Below are positions 6,759-16,809 of a stretch of DNA of 50,009 nucleotides, piece by piece. Both the position numbers and the translations under genes were made by a program. The notes beneath the pieces are model-generated. The model did no database searches. It was not told the DNA's origin and was given only the letters and a program-made list of their open reading frames with translations. Origin of the DNA: Apibacter muscae (lineage in GTDB: Bacteria > Bacteroidota > Bacteroidia > Flavobacteriales > Weeksellaceae); contig NZ_SELG01000022.1 of NCBI RefSeq assembly GCF_007845635.1, positions 1 to 50,009 of the forward strand, given 5' to 3'. The number at the start of each line of letters is the position of its first letter. Position 1 is the stretch's first letter.

Positions 6759-9700
6759 GATAATATTTTTCTGAAGGGGTTTCTCCATCATTTTTATTAC
6801 CTCCAACAGGTAAATTCCTACTTCCAAATATGTTAAAACCATTAGCTTTTCTAATGCCTTTGTATATGACACTTTCTCCTTCATTTATTTTAGCATAATC
6901 TGACTTACCGTAAAATCCTAATACCTTAGAATTAGTCTGCTCTGCCATATCATACCCTAAAGAAGTTGAAATATCATTATATCCTGTTGGGGTAAATGAA
7001 TTACAAGTGTATATATCTATAATAGCATTATTAAATGCTTCTGATTTTAATTTAGCTACATGAGCAAATGAAAAAGAAAAAATATCATGATCCTCTTGCC
7101 CATGAGCAAACTCCATAGAGCCTACATAACCATGTCCAAATACTGCCATTTCTGTTATTTTATCCGAATTTCTATCATTAGATAAATTTGAGGATGATGG
7201 TGATTTAGAATTTATATAATTAGTTAATTCATCCGCTGAGTTAAGAAGTAAAAATTCTGCTCCTTCCCTTTTAGCTATTCTTTGCATCTTATTTATTGCT
7301 TTTGTTGAATATCCTGCATTCATAACAACCCATGTTATTTGTTCTGATCCTGCAGAAGCTTTATATACAGATAACTGTTTTATTGCTGGCTCAATAAAAT
7401 TATATTTATATCTTTTTCCATCATACTCTCCTCCTGATATAATTATTTTCTCTCTTCCATCTGGATCTATACTAACAATTGGATTATTCTCACAATAAGC
7501 ATAAGGAGTAATATTCGGATATTTCTCAGCTAGAGGATCCACTGACAACCACACGGATTCTCTCGGGTTATAGTATCTAGCACCGTAATAGTATAACCCC
7601 GTCTCTTCATCCAACTCTTTCCCGTTGAATAGGTATGGACTATTCCATTGGTTGTTTCGCTCTTCAAGGAACACTTCTCCAAACGGTACATATTCTATGT
7701 GTTGCACCACAGCACCGTCAAGATTGGTAATGTAGCTAGAACTTCCTAAATGGTCGGCATGGTAAAAGTATTGCATTCTTTCGTAATCCACATTCCCATT
7801 TCCTATACCGGCTTCTAAAGGACTAATTCCTACAGCATCGTTATCTGAACAGCAAAAACCTTGCCCATTTACATAATCGTCGTTGTCTTTTCCATTGTAA
7901 GGGACTTCAAAATACGCATAGCTATCTTTGATGTCCTGTATGGTTTGTTGGTATTTGCCTTTCCAGTCGATGGATATACCGTCTAGGTTAGCTCCTGCAT
8001 ACTGTATTCTCCTAGGGTCGGCCCCGTAGCTTTGTAAATCTCCCAGTTTACTTACTACCCTTTGGCTTCCTATGTAATAGTGTTTGGTATATTTACCGGC
8101 TTGATTTACCACTAGGTAAGGGTTTACGTAAGCGGAAAAGCTTGCGGTTTGGGTTCTTCCTCCTGCAAAAAGGGAGTTTACGTATACGTGTTCGCTTTCT
8201 CCGGAGGTTTTTACTACGCGTTCTCCGGATGCATCGTACCAATAGTTGCTGATGTATCCGTTATCGTCTAGGGCTACCAGTCGGTTTTCTTCGTCCCAAC
8301 GAAGTTTACGCTCGTTGGTGTGAGTCGTTTCTCTACCGTCTTTCTTGGCTAAAGCGGTATTGATGTAAACCAAGTTGCCGTTGGCGTCGTAGCTATACGC
8401 TTTTCTTTCGTTTCTTTTTTCTTCCGGTTTGTTTTCTTCTGTTCTATAGTTGATATCTTCAATTTCAGAAATCTGATTTCTTTTGATTTTGTCGTACGTA
8501 TACGCCAAGTCGTATCCTGCTTTTAAGCCACCGTTAAACATAATGTTTTTTTGGCTTAGGTGTTGTTTTTTAGTAACTATGTTGTGCAGGTTGTCGTAGC
8601 CCATTTCCAAGGTGTAGGAAGCTGTTTTTTGGTCGGCTCCTGTGTAGGTTCCTTGGGCTTGTACTAAACGATACAAACCGTCGTACGAGTATTCGTGTTT
8701 CATGGGTCCTCCGGCTAAGGATTGTCCGTTGGCTGGCAAAGCAGTGGCGTTGGTTACACTTAGTACATTGCTTACGGCATCGTACGTGTATTGGTTGTTC
8801 ATGATTTGACGCTTTCCTCCTGAGGCTTGCGGTGATTTTGGATTGGACCAAACTTGTAAATTCGTCAATCTTCGTCTTTGCGGATCGTAGGTATAACTAG
8901 TTTCAGATCCGTTGCAATACTTCAGGTAATTGCGTTGTTCAAATTTATCGTAGCCAATTTTTTCTACGTAGTTGTAGCTATAAGCCTTGCTTCCTTTGAG
9001 TTGTACAAGTTGCCCAGCGGTATTGTATTTGTATTCTACCTTTTCTTGATCCGGGTAAATAATATGTTCTATACGGTTCCAGCTGTCGTACTTGGTTTGG
9101 GTTACGTAGGTAGCTATGGCTTGGTTAGGAATGACTAGGGTTCTTCTAACCTCGGTAATTTCTCCTAGGCTTCCGTATTTAAATTCTTGCGCTCCGGTTG
9201 CATCTTCTTGCAATACTACCCTTCCTACTCGGTTTTCTTTCGCATTTTTATTGCCGTAGTGGTAGGTGACGTTGTTTTGTGGGTTTTGTGGGTAGTTGAT
9301 ATTTGTTAAGCGGGTATAAAAATATTTGTATTCTATTTTTTGCCCTGCTTCTGCCAGGTTAGAAGTTTGGCGAGTGGTTACATTGCCCAAGGCATCGTAG
9401 GTAAGGCTTACCGTTCCTGCGCTTGGATGGGTTACTTGCGTTCTTCTTCCGGCTAAATCGTACACCGAGGTGGTTTTTTGCCCTTCGGTATCGGTTACTT
9501 CTAACAACTGGTTGATCCGGTCGTACCCAAATTGGGTAGAAATAGTTCCTGAAGGACCGGAAAGTTGATCGGTTTTTAGGGTTAAGCCAGAGCCATTGGT
9601 ATAGGTGGTTTGTTTTCCGCCCATGGCATCGGTAACCGTGGTTACCAAAGTACGCGTAGAGGCATCTATACCGTAAGCGACGGAACTGCTGCTCTTGTCT

Positions 9701-12700
9701 GGTAAAAGGGTTTGCACCGCTCTATCCATGACATCGTAACGGGTACGGGTAGGGGTAACCTTGTCAAAATTTCGGTTGAAAATCAGTTTTTGGGAAAGAT
9801 CTTCGGTTACCGGGTAGTAACTGGCGGATACTCTTCCGTAAGGATCTAAAGAGTTTCTACCGCTTACAATCCAAACTTCTTTTTCTTTGGGGTTGCTACC
9901 GCTGGCATCCGTTTCGGTAATTACTCCTTCTTTTTTTACTTGTAAGGCACGCCCTACTCCGTCTACAAAACTAACCGTTTCAATGTCGTTGCCTTTGTGT
10001 TGCGGATCGTAATGTTTGGTAATGGCATATGCCGGGTTTTTAATTTCTCCGTTGGAATCTATCTCTGCGACCGGGTGATACTCAAACTTAATGGTGTACG
10101 GCAAGCCTTGTTCCATTTCGTTGGGCCCTGTAATGGTTTGCACTCTCCCTAAATTGTCTAGGGTGGTAGCCATATAGTAACCGTTGTAATCTTTGGTGCT
10201 TAGTGGCATTCCATAACGGTAGTCGTAATTTTCTAACTCACTGGTATAGCCGTAGGCATCGTCGATTCTTTCAAGGTACATGTGGTAATCTCTGTCGTAA
10301 CGGTATTTGTACCACATACGTTCGCCGTTGGCGTTGGCCGGTAGAGTTTTTTGGGTGATATTCCCGTATTTATCGTAAACAATATCGGTGGTGGCTACCT
10401 CTCCTTCGTCGTTCAATTTTTGGCTGACTTGTGTAAGGTGGTTGGCGTAGTTGGTGTCATAGGTTGCCTTTACCTCTCGGTACTGCTTACCGTCGCTTCC
10501 TATCACTTGTACTTGTACGGGCAATCCGTAAATATTTTTAGCGGGGTTGGAGGTATAAGTAATTTTGGTTTGGTAGTTGTAACCACCGGTTCCGTTTTCT
10601 CCTAGGTTTCCTTGGTCGCTGTATTTATAGGCTAAAATTTCTCCGTATTGTTGGGTAATATCGTATTGATAGAAGGATTCACTGGTTACTATTCCTAGGT
10701 CTTGTCCTTCGTAAGCCATACTTTTGGTGTATTTTAACGGGGTATATGCGGATTGATTGTCTGAACATAGTTCGGTAGTGGTAATCGCATAGGCATTGGC
10801 TCCGTTTTGTTTTACTTCGTAAGCGTAGTATACGTTAAGGGTTTCTGCGTATTTCTTCCCTTGGGCATCTTCTACCCAGCTTCTTAGGGTATTTCCGGCG
10901 GTGTAATAGTTGTTTACGTCGTACTCTTGGATACTTTTTCTATAAAGTGCATTGGAATTTTCGGTATCTACACTTAGGGTTTCCACTCTTCCAAATCCTA
11001 AGAACTCCCGTTCGTGTCGGTCTTGTTTTCCTTGGCTGTAACGGTATTCTACCCGGGTATTTGCCCCGTCATCGTTGATTCCGTCGTTAGTTTCCACCGC
11101 GGAAAGCACCCATTTACCTGCCGGATGGTCATAAGTAGCCTCGGAACGGTTATAATCTAAAGTGAAGCTTCCACCGATAGGGTTATATACGGTTTTTAAC
11201 TTGTTGGTTTTTCCTATGGTAGAGCGTTGTACCTGCAAACGATCTTCCCGATCGGAGGTTACCACGTCTAAAAATCCATCACCGTCAATGTCTTGTAAAT
11301 CCTCTAAAGTACGACTCATACTTTGCCCTATATTAACCGAAGGATTCAAGGCTAATTTTAATGGCGGTAGGGTTGGCAAAGTCATTTTAAATGTTAATGC
11401 GCTGTTTATAGATTCAGATACGGAAGATGAATTATTGATTTCTGAAAGTCCTTCCCACAATATTTCATCTGCAAAGGAATTTCCTTTATTTAAAGAAACA
11501 TGGATTTTAGAACCTTCTAATCGTACTTTATCTACTAGACCGTCTCCATTAAGATCCATCAAGGCAAAATTGGTATGGGTTTTATTATTACTTAGTCCTA
11601 TTCCTCCGGACCAACTTCCTTCATCAATAGCAAAACCTAAACTCAAACTATTATTGCTTCCTTTCCCTGACCTTATTTCACTAATATCCCAATCCAAGGG
11701 TTCGGTAAATTCATAGCCTAAATTTAAACGAATTTGTTTATTTCTTAAAATTTTATCCGGCAACCCATCTCCATTTACATCCGTGAAACTATCAATTGCC
11801 TCATCTTCATTAAAATTCTTATCCCCTCCTGGTATTAAATAAGGGGTATTCTTAGCATTATTTAAAGATATTTCAGCATCATCAGCTTCTTTTACAGCTT
11901 TAACTAATGATGCAATTTTATCAAAGAGTGTTTTTCCTTTGAATGAACCTTTTATATTAGCAGTAGCTGATTCTAATCTAGCTGCTTTAGAAGCTATAGA
12001 ACTTGCATGCGTAGGATTACCTCCTAAACCTACTGATGCAGATTTAGATTCACTATTATGAAAACCAGCATATCCATTCTTGGAAGTAACTATTTCTCCA
12101 TCAAAACCTCCTTGGGTGTTGGTTAACTGTACTTGTCTTTTGGAAATAATATCCGGATATCCATCCCCATTCAAATCTTGAAAAGCCAATAAGGTTTGGT
12201 CGGCTCCCTCTGCTGTACTTAAAGTACCTTTTAACGAACCACCAGCTTCAATCATAACCGATTTACTTTCACTCTTCGATTCCTGCCTTACTCCTATTCC
12301 TCCACTACCGGTAATACAAGTACCTTCTAAATTTCCTACTCCACTTAAACCAGACAATGGATTGTCCAAAATCACGTCTTTTTGTCCTAAACGGGAAGCC
12401 GTCATTATTTTTTGATGAATACCTACTTCTGCATCATTCCCTTGCCAATAGGTTTTATTCACCGCATCTAAATGCATAGGGATAAAGACCATTTTTCTAG
12501 GATCTACATTCGGATCATTTTCTGATTGAGGCAATACCAATAAATTTTCTTTGATGGGCTGGTTGGCTCTGCCTTCCATGGAATTGTAAGAAAAATGTCC
12601 CCATTGGCGATGCAACGGTCCAAATCCTTGCAAATCCCAGTTTCTATATACGGAGGCTAAAGCATTGGTTTGTGCATTTAGGCTATCGGTAAGTATAACT

Positions 12701-15700
12701 TTTACCGTGGCTAAATTTTGCAAGCCTTCTCGGTTGGCATCGGCAGAATACAATTCTACCCAAACCGGACCTTGCGGTAAATCCAAATCCTGTTCAGCTC
12801 CTTCTCCTAAGCTTCCATTAGCCATTTGTAAGTTACCGGTGTAGAAAACACCCTTTTCATTTTTGGCTTTGACTTGAAAACTTCCGTTGATTTTATTTTT
12901 TATTTCAGGAGTAATTCCAACCTTGGGGGTGATTTCTATTTTTAGTTTCCCCTTCCCTTTAGTGGCTACGGTTTGTACCGTACCCGGATGCACCAAACTT
13001 TCATACGTTGCATTTACTTTTACGGAAGCGAGTTGGGTTTGCTCAATGGTTTGGGGTGTTCCTTCTGGGGTTTCTATGGTACGTGTAAAATAAACCACCG
13101 GTTGAAAGCTTATTGTTTCCCAAGCTAGGTAGGAAGGAGATTCCATCTCTATTTGCATTACATCCTTCAAACTTGGGTTGGAAATAGGTATGACCCATTC
13201 TCCCTGATGAGTTTCTGTGGCTTGAAAAGTTTTTTCATAAGCCAATGCCTTCTCCTCTCCCATAAACACTTTAAGGGTTACCACATCGGAAGTTACCGGT
13301 TTTGTAAAATTCCCCTTAATAGTTAGAGAGTCTACTCCGGGAACTACCGTATATCCATCATAGTAGTTCAAAGTTTCGGTAGCTGCCGTATAGATGGTTG
13401 GATAGGCATTGGCATCTGTTCCTCCATTGATGTTGTTATATTTAATAGTAGGGTTCCATTCCACGCGGTCAAAATCACCGTTGGAATTTTCCTGTATTCC
13501 CGATTGTACCCTAAAATAGATTCGATCTCCGGCTTTTACGGAAAGATTGGCAGTAGCTATATCTTTCGGTGAGTAATCGTCTCTGTTGATTACGAAAGAT
13601 TTTATCTCGCTCTGATTTTTTTGCATGGCTACACGAACCCCGTCTGCTTTAGCAAAAGATTCTGGATCATACCCTGCTTGCGGAGCTAATAGAGTGGCTG
13701 TACCGCTTACATTTATACTACCGTCATACGGAGCAAGCCATACGCGGACAGCATCTTGCAAAGGATTGTTGGCTATGAGTTCAGCTTGTTCTTCGGGATC
13801 TACCTGTGTATCGGAATCATCAATCACTCCCCCGCCTTTGATCGGGCTTGGGGTATCGGCACTGCTAAGGGTAAAGGTAGGAACCAAATTGCCTTGTGCA
13901 TCTTTTTCTATATGGTTAAAATAGACTTTGCTTCCGACTACTAAATCAACCAACCCATCTCCATTGACATCGGTAAAATAACGACTTGTTTTAGATTTTG
14001 ATTGTTGAAAATCTGTTCCGATAGTAGCTGTTTTTTCTTTGGGTTCACCTTCTGCCTGTCCTTTTCCCACGATAGCCTTAGCACCAAAAGAAGTAGCATT
14101 GGAATATGAAGTTGAAAACTGACTGGCTCCTTGTATTCGAATTGGCTCGCCAAAGGTTCCGTCTCGATGTCCGGGACGATAATGCATCCCTCCTACTAAA
14201 TCATCCACAAATACCTTATCCGGCATTCCATCTCCATTAATGTCTATTAAAGTAGATACTCCCTTACTTTCGGAATAAGAATAATTTAAGCTAGCTCCTA
14301 TTGTTCTAATTTTAGATGGCTTTCCATCTTCTAGACCTATTCCTACATATATTGAACCTGACTTATTTTTTGTTTTAGATCCCCCTAAAGCGGTTGGCTT
14401 ATCAGAAAAATCTCCAGTGGTTTGTAATGCTGATAAAGGGTTAACAAAGCCTGCAGATAATCCGTCGTTATGGGTATTCCAAGTTTCGCTGGGCTGATAA
14501 TAACCGCCTTGTTCTTCTACGGTATTGTAATAATCAAAAGTATTATAGGTAAATTGTGCTCCTTGGTCGTCTTTATGTATTACTTTGTTAAGTAAGTCGG
14601 TAAAGAAAGCACCTTCTTTATATTCAAAACTATATTCTCTTAGTTTACGTCCTTCAAAATCTATTTCTACATTGGTTAGCAATTGATTTTGAGAGGTTAA
14701 ATATCCGTAACGAGCATTGTTGGTTTGCTTTTGTTTGGTTTTTCCACGGGTTAATTTTACGACCGTATGGGCTTTTTCTCCTTTATTCCCGGCTTGTACT
14801 TCTCTTAAGTACAAGGATTTAGAGGTTAAGCCACCACGTACGGGTTCTTCTACTTGGTCGTAGTAATATTCTATCCAATCTCCGTGTAGTTCTTCTACCC
14901 GAGACAATTTCCATTCAGAAATTACTTCTTGTTTTTCCCCCTTAATATTGGTAAAAGTACCTTTTAAAACTCCGTTGTTTCCACCATAGGTATATTTGGT
15001 TCCTTTTCTATCGGTGACCTCCCAAGTATAATTGGAGGGAGAATTTCCTTTTCTTTGAATTTTAGCAAAGCTACCTTCTTTTCTTGGAAAGAAAAAACGA
15101 TCGGCTTGTCTGGCAATTTTTTCTCCTCGGTGTGCAACACTGCTTTTTCCATCTGGTCCTTGGGTAACCAATTGGCTTCCATCCATTACATAGGTTTCTG
15201 TCTCTAAATTTACGTCGTACCTAGGCACCCCCCAACGGGTTTCTATGGATATGGAAGGGGTATTTAAATCCCAGCCTTCTCCTAATAGTCCGGAACCGCC
15301 GTCACTGTTGTATTGGATTCCTAAGGAAGGGCTCATTCCATTTCGTGCCGGTGGCATTTCAAAGCTATAGCCCATGCCTGCACTCCCTCGGTTGTTGGCT
15401 TGTGGGGGAGCTACTTGGTTTACTTTTGCTAACGGATCTGCAACTTTAATATCGCTTAAGGTAGTAGGTGTAAAACCACTGGTTTCCGGGGATTCAGGGG
15501 CTTGAATCACTCCGTTGATCATATCTGTAAAATGCGTAGTTTTAGATATAATGACTTGGTTTTGTGTATCGACACTATCTCTTTCTAATGAAACCCAATG
15601 TTTGGTATTTAGATCAAAATAATAGGTTTTTATGTCTTGTTCGGTATATCCGTTGGGAATCTTGGTACGGTCGTACGGAAGTTTTACTATTGCTGGTTTG

Positions 15701-16791
15701 GAAAAATGTTCTCCGTGTGGTAAAAAACGAAAGGCTACAGATTTAGCCGTTACATTTTGCATTCCCATATCTAGTGTTGGAATATCCGTATAACGTAGAT
15801 TTTGTATACGAATTAATTGATTAGACCAAAGATCTTTTCCTGCAATGGTTAACGAGGCTCCTAGAAAGTTTATTTCATTGCTTTCTTTTTGTTTACTAAA
15901 CCATTCTTGGCTTTGATTGGGTACAAAGGTTTCCTTAAAAACAAATTTGGGCTTGCCTTTCAATAAATTTGAAGTTTGGGTTTGTCTTTTCCCTTCTATA
16001 GATAATTCTACTTGTGGGAAATGCCCAGATAATACTGTTTCAAATTCTCCTTGAAAACTTTTTACCAACTGACCTTGGATTTGAATTTCTCGGTCTTTAC
16101 CATCTAAAAAGTATCCTTTTACATAGGTATCTCCATTTTCGTAAGCATAGCTATTCCAATGTAACTCTTCTACGGTAGAAGTGGTATTTTCAACTTCTAT
16201 TTTTAGATTTTTAATTTTATAGCCGTAAGTAGCATTGTTGGGTACACTAAAGAAAATATGATTTACTCCCTCACGTAACCAATCGCTATTGATTTCTTCT
16301 TTTTGTTTAGTCCATTCGGTGTTGGTTTTAACTAAATATCCTCCGGTCGCCAAACGATCATTGATGCTTTTAGTGACTGAATTTTTATCTTCAACTCCAT
16401 ACAATTCATAAACGATGTAGGCTTTTTGTCCTTTTTCTGGTTTATGATCTACGTATAAGGTGAATACATTGTCTTGAGGGTTGTCAAAATAATGATTAAA
16501 AAGAAAACCTATTTCTCCTTCGTTTAGATCGGAGCTATATAGCGTACTCCCTGCTTCTAGAGATTTGGATGGTTTAAAAAATGAATGTTCGTTTTTTAAA
16601 TCCTCGGTCTCTTCTTTTACTTTTGCTTTACTAGTTTTTCCTTCTGACGAAAAGGTATTTTTTTCATCTGAATTTTCTTTTTTCTCTTTCACTACATGTG
16701 GCACATAAGGCGTAAAGCTTTGTATAGCCATAATGAAGAGTAAGAAATAAGATATGTATCGGGCTTTTTTTGCGCTCAATCTCATCATCAC
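6742..16791 (-). CDS. Giant SpvB/FG-GAP/RHS toxin with caspase-like C-terminal tip
   Basis: A 3349-residue protein resembling fused TcB-TcC toxin shells. Visible parts: an N-terminal hydrophobic signal (about 10-28), a beta-rich region to about 450, an SpvB domain from about 455 (GLLGEGWDLNTPSISIETRW), and six FG-GAP/calcium loops of type DxNGDGxxD near 850, 944, 1540, 1672, 1747 and 1833. YD-repeats of the RHS cage follow from about 2000, then the core end GLYYYGARYYNPRESVWLS and the cleavage-type motif SIDPDGRE (ends 3114). Residues 3115-3349 are the variable tip. It has a hydrophobic strand ending in FGHG (His3220) and a second ending in IDIYTCNS (Cys3263), the HG...C pattern of clan CD cysteine proteases such as caspases. 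The tip's activity is inferred. Its stop overlaps the lipoprotein gene, and it starts 18 bases after the T9SS-sorted protein gene. Confidence 0.9.
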   Translation of the reverse strand: MMMRLSAKKARYISYFLLFIMAIQSFTPYVPHVVKEKKENSDEKNTFSSEGKTSKAKVKEETEDLKNEHSFFKPSKSLEAGSTLYSSDLNEGEIGFLFNHYFDNPQDNVFTLYVDHKPEKGQKAYIVYELYGVEDKNSVTKSINDRLATGGYLVKTNTEWTKQKEEINSDWLREGVNHIFFSVPNNATYGYKIKNLKIEVENTTSTVEELHWNSYAYENGDTYVKGYFLDGKDREIQIQGQLVKSFQGEFETVLSGHFPQVELSIEGKRQTQTSNLLKGKPKFVFKETFVPNQSQEWFSKQKESNEINFLGASLTIAGKDLWSNQLIRIQNLRYTDIPTLDMGMQNVTAKSVAFRFLPHGEHFSKPAIVKLPYDRTKIPNGYTEQDIKTYYFDLNTKHWVSLERDSVDTQNQVIISKTTHFTDMINGVIQAPESPETSGFTPTTLSDIKVADPLAKVNQVAPPQANNRGSAGMGYSFEMPPARNGMSPSLGIQYNSDGGSGLLGEGWDLNTPSISIETRWGVPRYDVNLETETYVMDGSQLVTQGPDGKSSVAHRGEKIARQADRFFFPRKEGSFAKIQRKGNSPSNYTWEVTDRKGTKYTYGGNNGVLKGTFTNIKGEKQEVISEWKLSRVEELHGDWIEYYYDQVEEPVRGGLTSKSLYLREVQAGNKGEKAHTVVKLTRGKTKQKQTNNARYGYLTSQNQLLTNVEIDFEGRKLREYSFEYKEGAFFTDLLNKVIHKDDQGAQFTYNTFDYYNTVEEQGGYYQPSETWNTHNDGLSAGFVNPLSALQTTGDFSDKPTALGGSKTKNKSGSIYVGIGLEDGKPSKIRTIGASLNYSYSESKGVSTLIDINGDGMPDKVFVDDLVGGMHYRPGHRDGTFGEPIRIQGASQFSTSYSNATSFGAKAIVGKGQAEGEPKEKTATIGTDFQQSKSKTSRYFTDVNGDGLVDLVVGSKVYFNHIEKDAQGNLVPTFTLSSADTPSPIKGGGVIDDSDTQVDPEEQAELIANNPLQDAVRVWLAPYDGSINVSGTATLLAPQAGYDPESFAKADGVRVAMQKNQSEIKSFVINRDDYSPKDIATANLSVKAGDRIYFRVQSGIQENSNGDFDRVEWNPTIKYNNINGGTDANAYPTIYTAATETLNYYDGYTVVPGVDSLTIKGNFTKPVTSDVVTLKVFMGEEKALAYEKTFQATETHQGEWVIPISNPSLKDVMQIEMESPSYLAWETISFQPVVYFTRTIETPEGTPQTIEQTQLASVKVNATYESLVHPGTVQTVATKGKGKLKIEITPKVGITPEIKNKINGSFQVKAKNEKGVFYTGNLQMANGSLGEGAEQDLDLPQGPVWVELYSADANREGLQNLATVKVILTDSLNAQTNALASVYRNWDLQGFGPLHRQWGHFSYNSMEGRANQPIKENLLVLPQSENDPNVDPRKMVFIPMHLDAVNKTYWQGNDAEVGIHQKIMTASRLGQKDVILDNPLSGLSGVGNLEGTCITGSGGIGVRQESKSESKSVMIEAGGSLKGTLSTAEGADQTLLAFQDLNGDGYPDIISKRQVQLTNTQGGFDGEIVTSKNGYAGFHNSESKSASVGLGGNPTHASSIASKAARLESATANIKGSFKGKTLFDKIASLVKAVKEADDAEISLNNAKNTPYLIPGGDKNFNEDEAIDSFTDVNGDGLPDKILRNKQIRLNLGYEFTEPLDWDISEIRSGKGSNNSLSLGFAIDEGSWSGGIGLSNNKTHTNFALMDLNGDGLVDKVRLEGSKIHVSLNKGNSFADEILWEGLSEINNSSSVSESINSALTFKMTLPTLPPLKLALNPSVNIGQSMSRTLEDLQDIDGDGFLDVVTSDREDRLQVQRSTIGKTNKLKTVYNPIGGSFTLDYNRSEATYDHPAGKWVLSAVETNDGINDDGANTRVEYRYSQGKQDRHEREFLGFGRVETLSVDTENSNALYRKSIQEYDVNNYYTAGNTLRSWVEDAQGKKYAETLNVYYAYEVKQNGANAYAITTTELCSDNQSAYTPLKYTKSMAYEGQDLGIVTSESFYQYDITQQYGEILAYKYSDQGNLGENGTGGYNYQTKITYTSNPAKNIYGLPVQVQVIGSDGKQYREVKATYDTNYANHLTQVSQKLNDEGEVATTDIVYDKYGNITQKTLPANANGERMWYKYRYDRDYHMYLERIDDAYGYTSELENYDYRYGMPLSTKDYNGYYMATTLDNLGRVQTITGPNEMEQGLPYTIKFEYHPVAEIDSNGEIKNPAYAITKHYDPQHKGNDIETVSFVDGVGRALQVKKEGVITETDASGSNPKEKEVWIVSGRNSLDPYGRVSASYYPVTEDLSQKLIFNRNFDKVTPTRTRYDVMDRAVQTLLPDKSSSSVAYGIDASTRTLVTTVTDAMGGKQTTYTNGSGLTLKTDQLSGPSGTISTQFGYDRINQLLEVTDTEGQKTTSVYDLAGRRTQVTHPSAGTVSLTYDALGNVTTRQTSNLAEAGQKIEYKYFYTRLTNINYPQNPQNNVTYHYGNKNAKENRVGRVVLQEDATGAQEFKYGSLGEITEVRRTLVIPNQAIATYVTQTKYDSWNRIEHIIYPDQEKVEYKYNTAGQLVQLKGSKAYSYNYVEKIGYDKFEQRNYLKYCNGSETSYTYDPQRRRLTNLQVWSNPKSPQASGGKRQIMNNQYTYDAVSNVLSVTNATALPANGQSLAGGPMKHEYSYDGLYRLVQAQGTYTGADQKTASYTLEMGYDNLHNIVTKKQHLSQKNIMFNGGLKAGYDLAYTYDKIKRNQISEIEDINYRTEENKPEEKRNERKAYSYDANGNLVYINTALAKKDGRETTHTNERKLRWDEENRLVALDDNGYISNYWYDASGERVVKTSGESEHVYVNSLFAGGRTQTASFSAYVNPYLVVNQAGKYTKHYYIGSQRVVSKLGDLQSYGADPRRIQYAGANLDGISIDWKGKYQQTIQDIKDSYAYFEVPYNGKDNDDYVNGQGFCCSDNDAVGISPLEAGIGNGNVDYERMQYFYHADHLGSSSYITNLDGAVVQHIEYVPFGEVFLEERNNQWNSPYLFNGKELDEETGLYYYGARYYNPRESVWLSVDPLAEKYPNITPYAYCENNPIVSIDPDGREKIIISGGEYDGKRYKYNFIEPAIKQLSVYKASAGSEQITWVVMNAGYSTKAINKMQRIAKREGAEFLLLNSADELTNYINSKSPSSSNLSNDRNSDKITEMAVFGHGYVGSMEFAHGQEDHDIFSFSFAHVAKLKSEAFNNAIIDIYTCNSFTPTGYNDISTSLGYDMAEQTNSKVLGFYGKSDYAKINEGESVIYKGIRKANGFNIFGSRNLPVGGNKNDGETPSEKYYHDKRK

Positions 16792-16809
16792 AGTAATTTT
16801 TATTATTCG

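Noticed and set aside
6759-6884. Longer N terminus for the lipoprotein gene (start at 6884)
   Set aside because: The extra 42 residues lie wholly within the RHS frame and would put the signal peptide in the middle of the protein.
8570-8851. Open frame of 93 residues inside the RHS gene
   Set aside because: A shadow in another frame of YD-repeat coding sequence, with Arg/His/Cys-rich nonsense composition.
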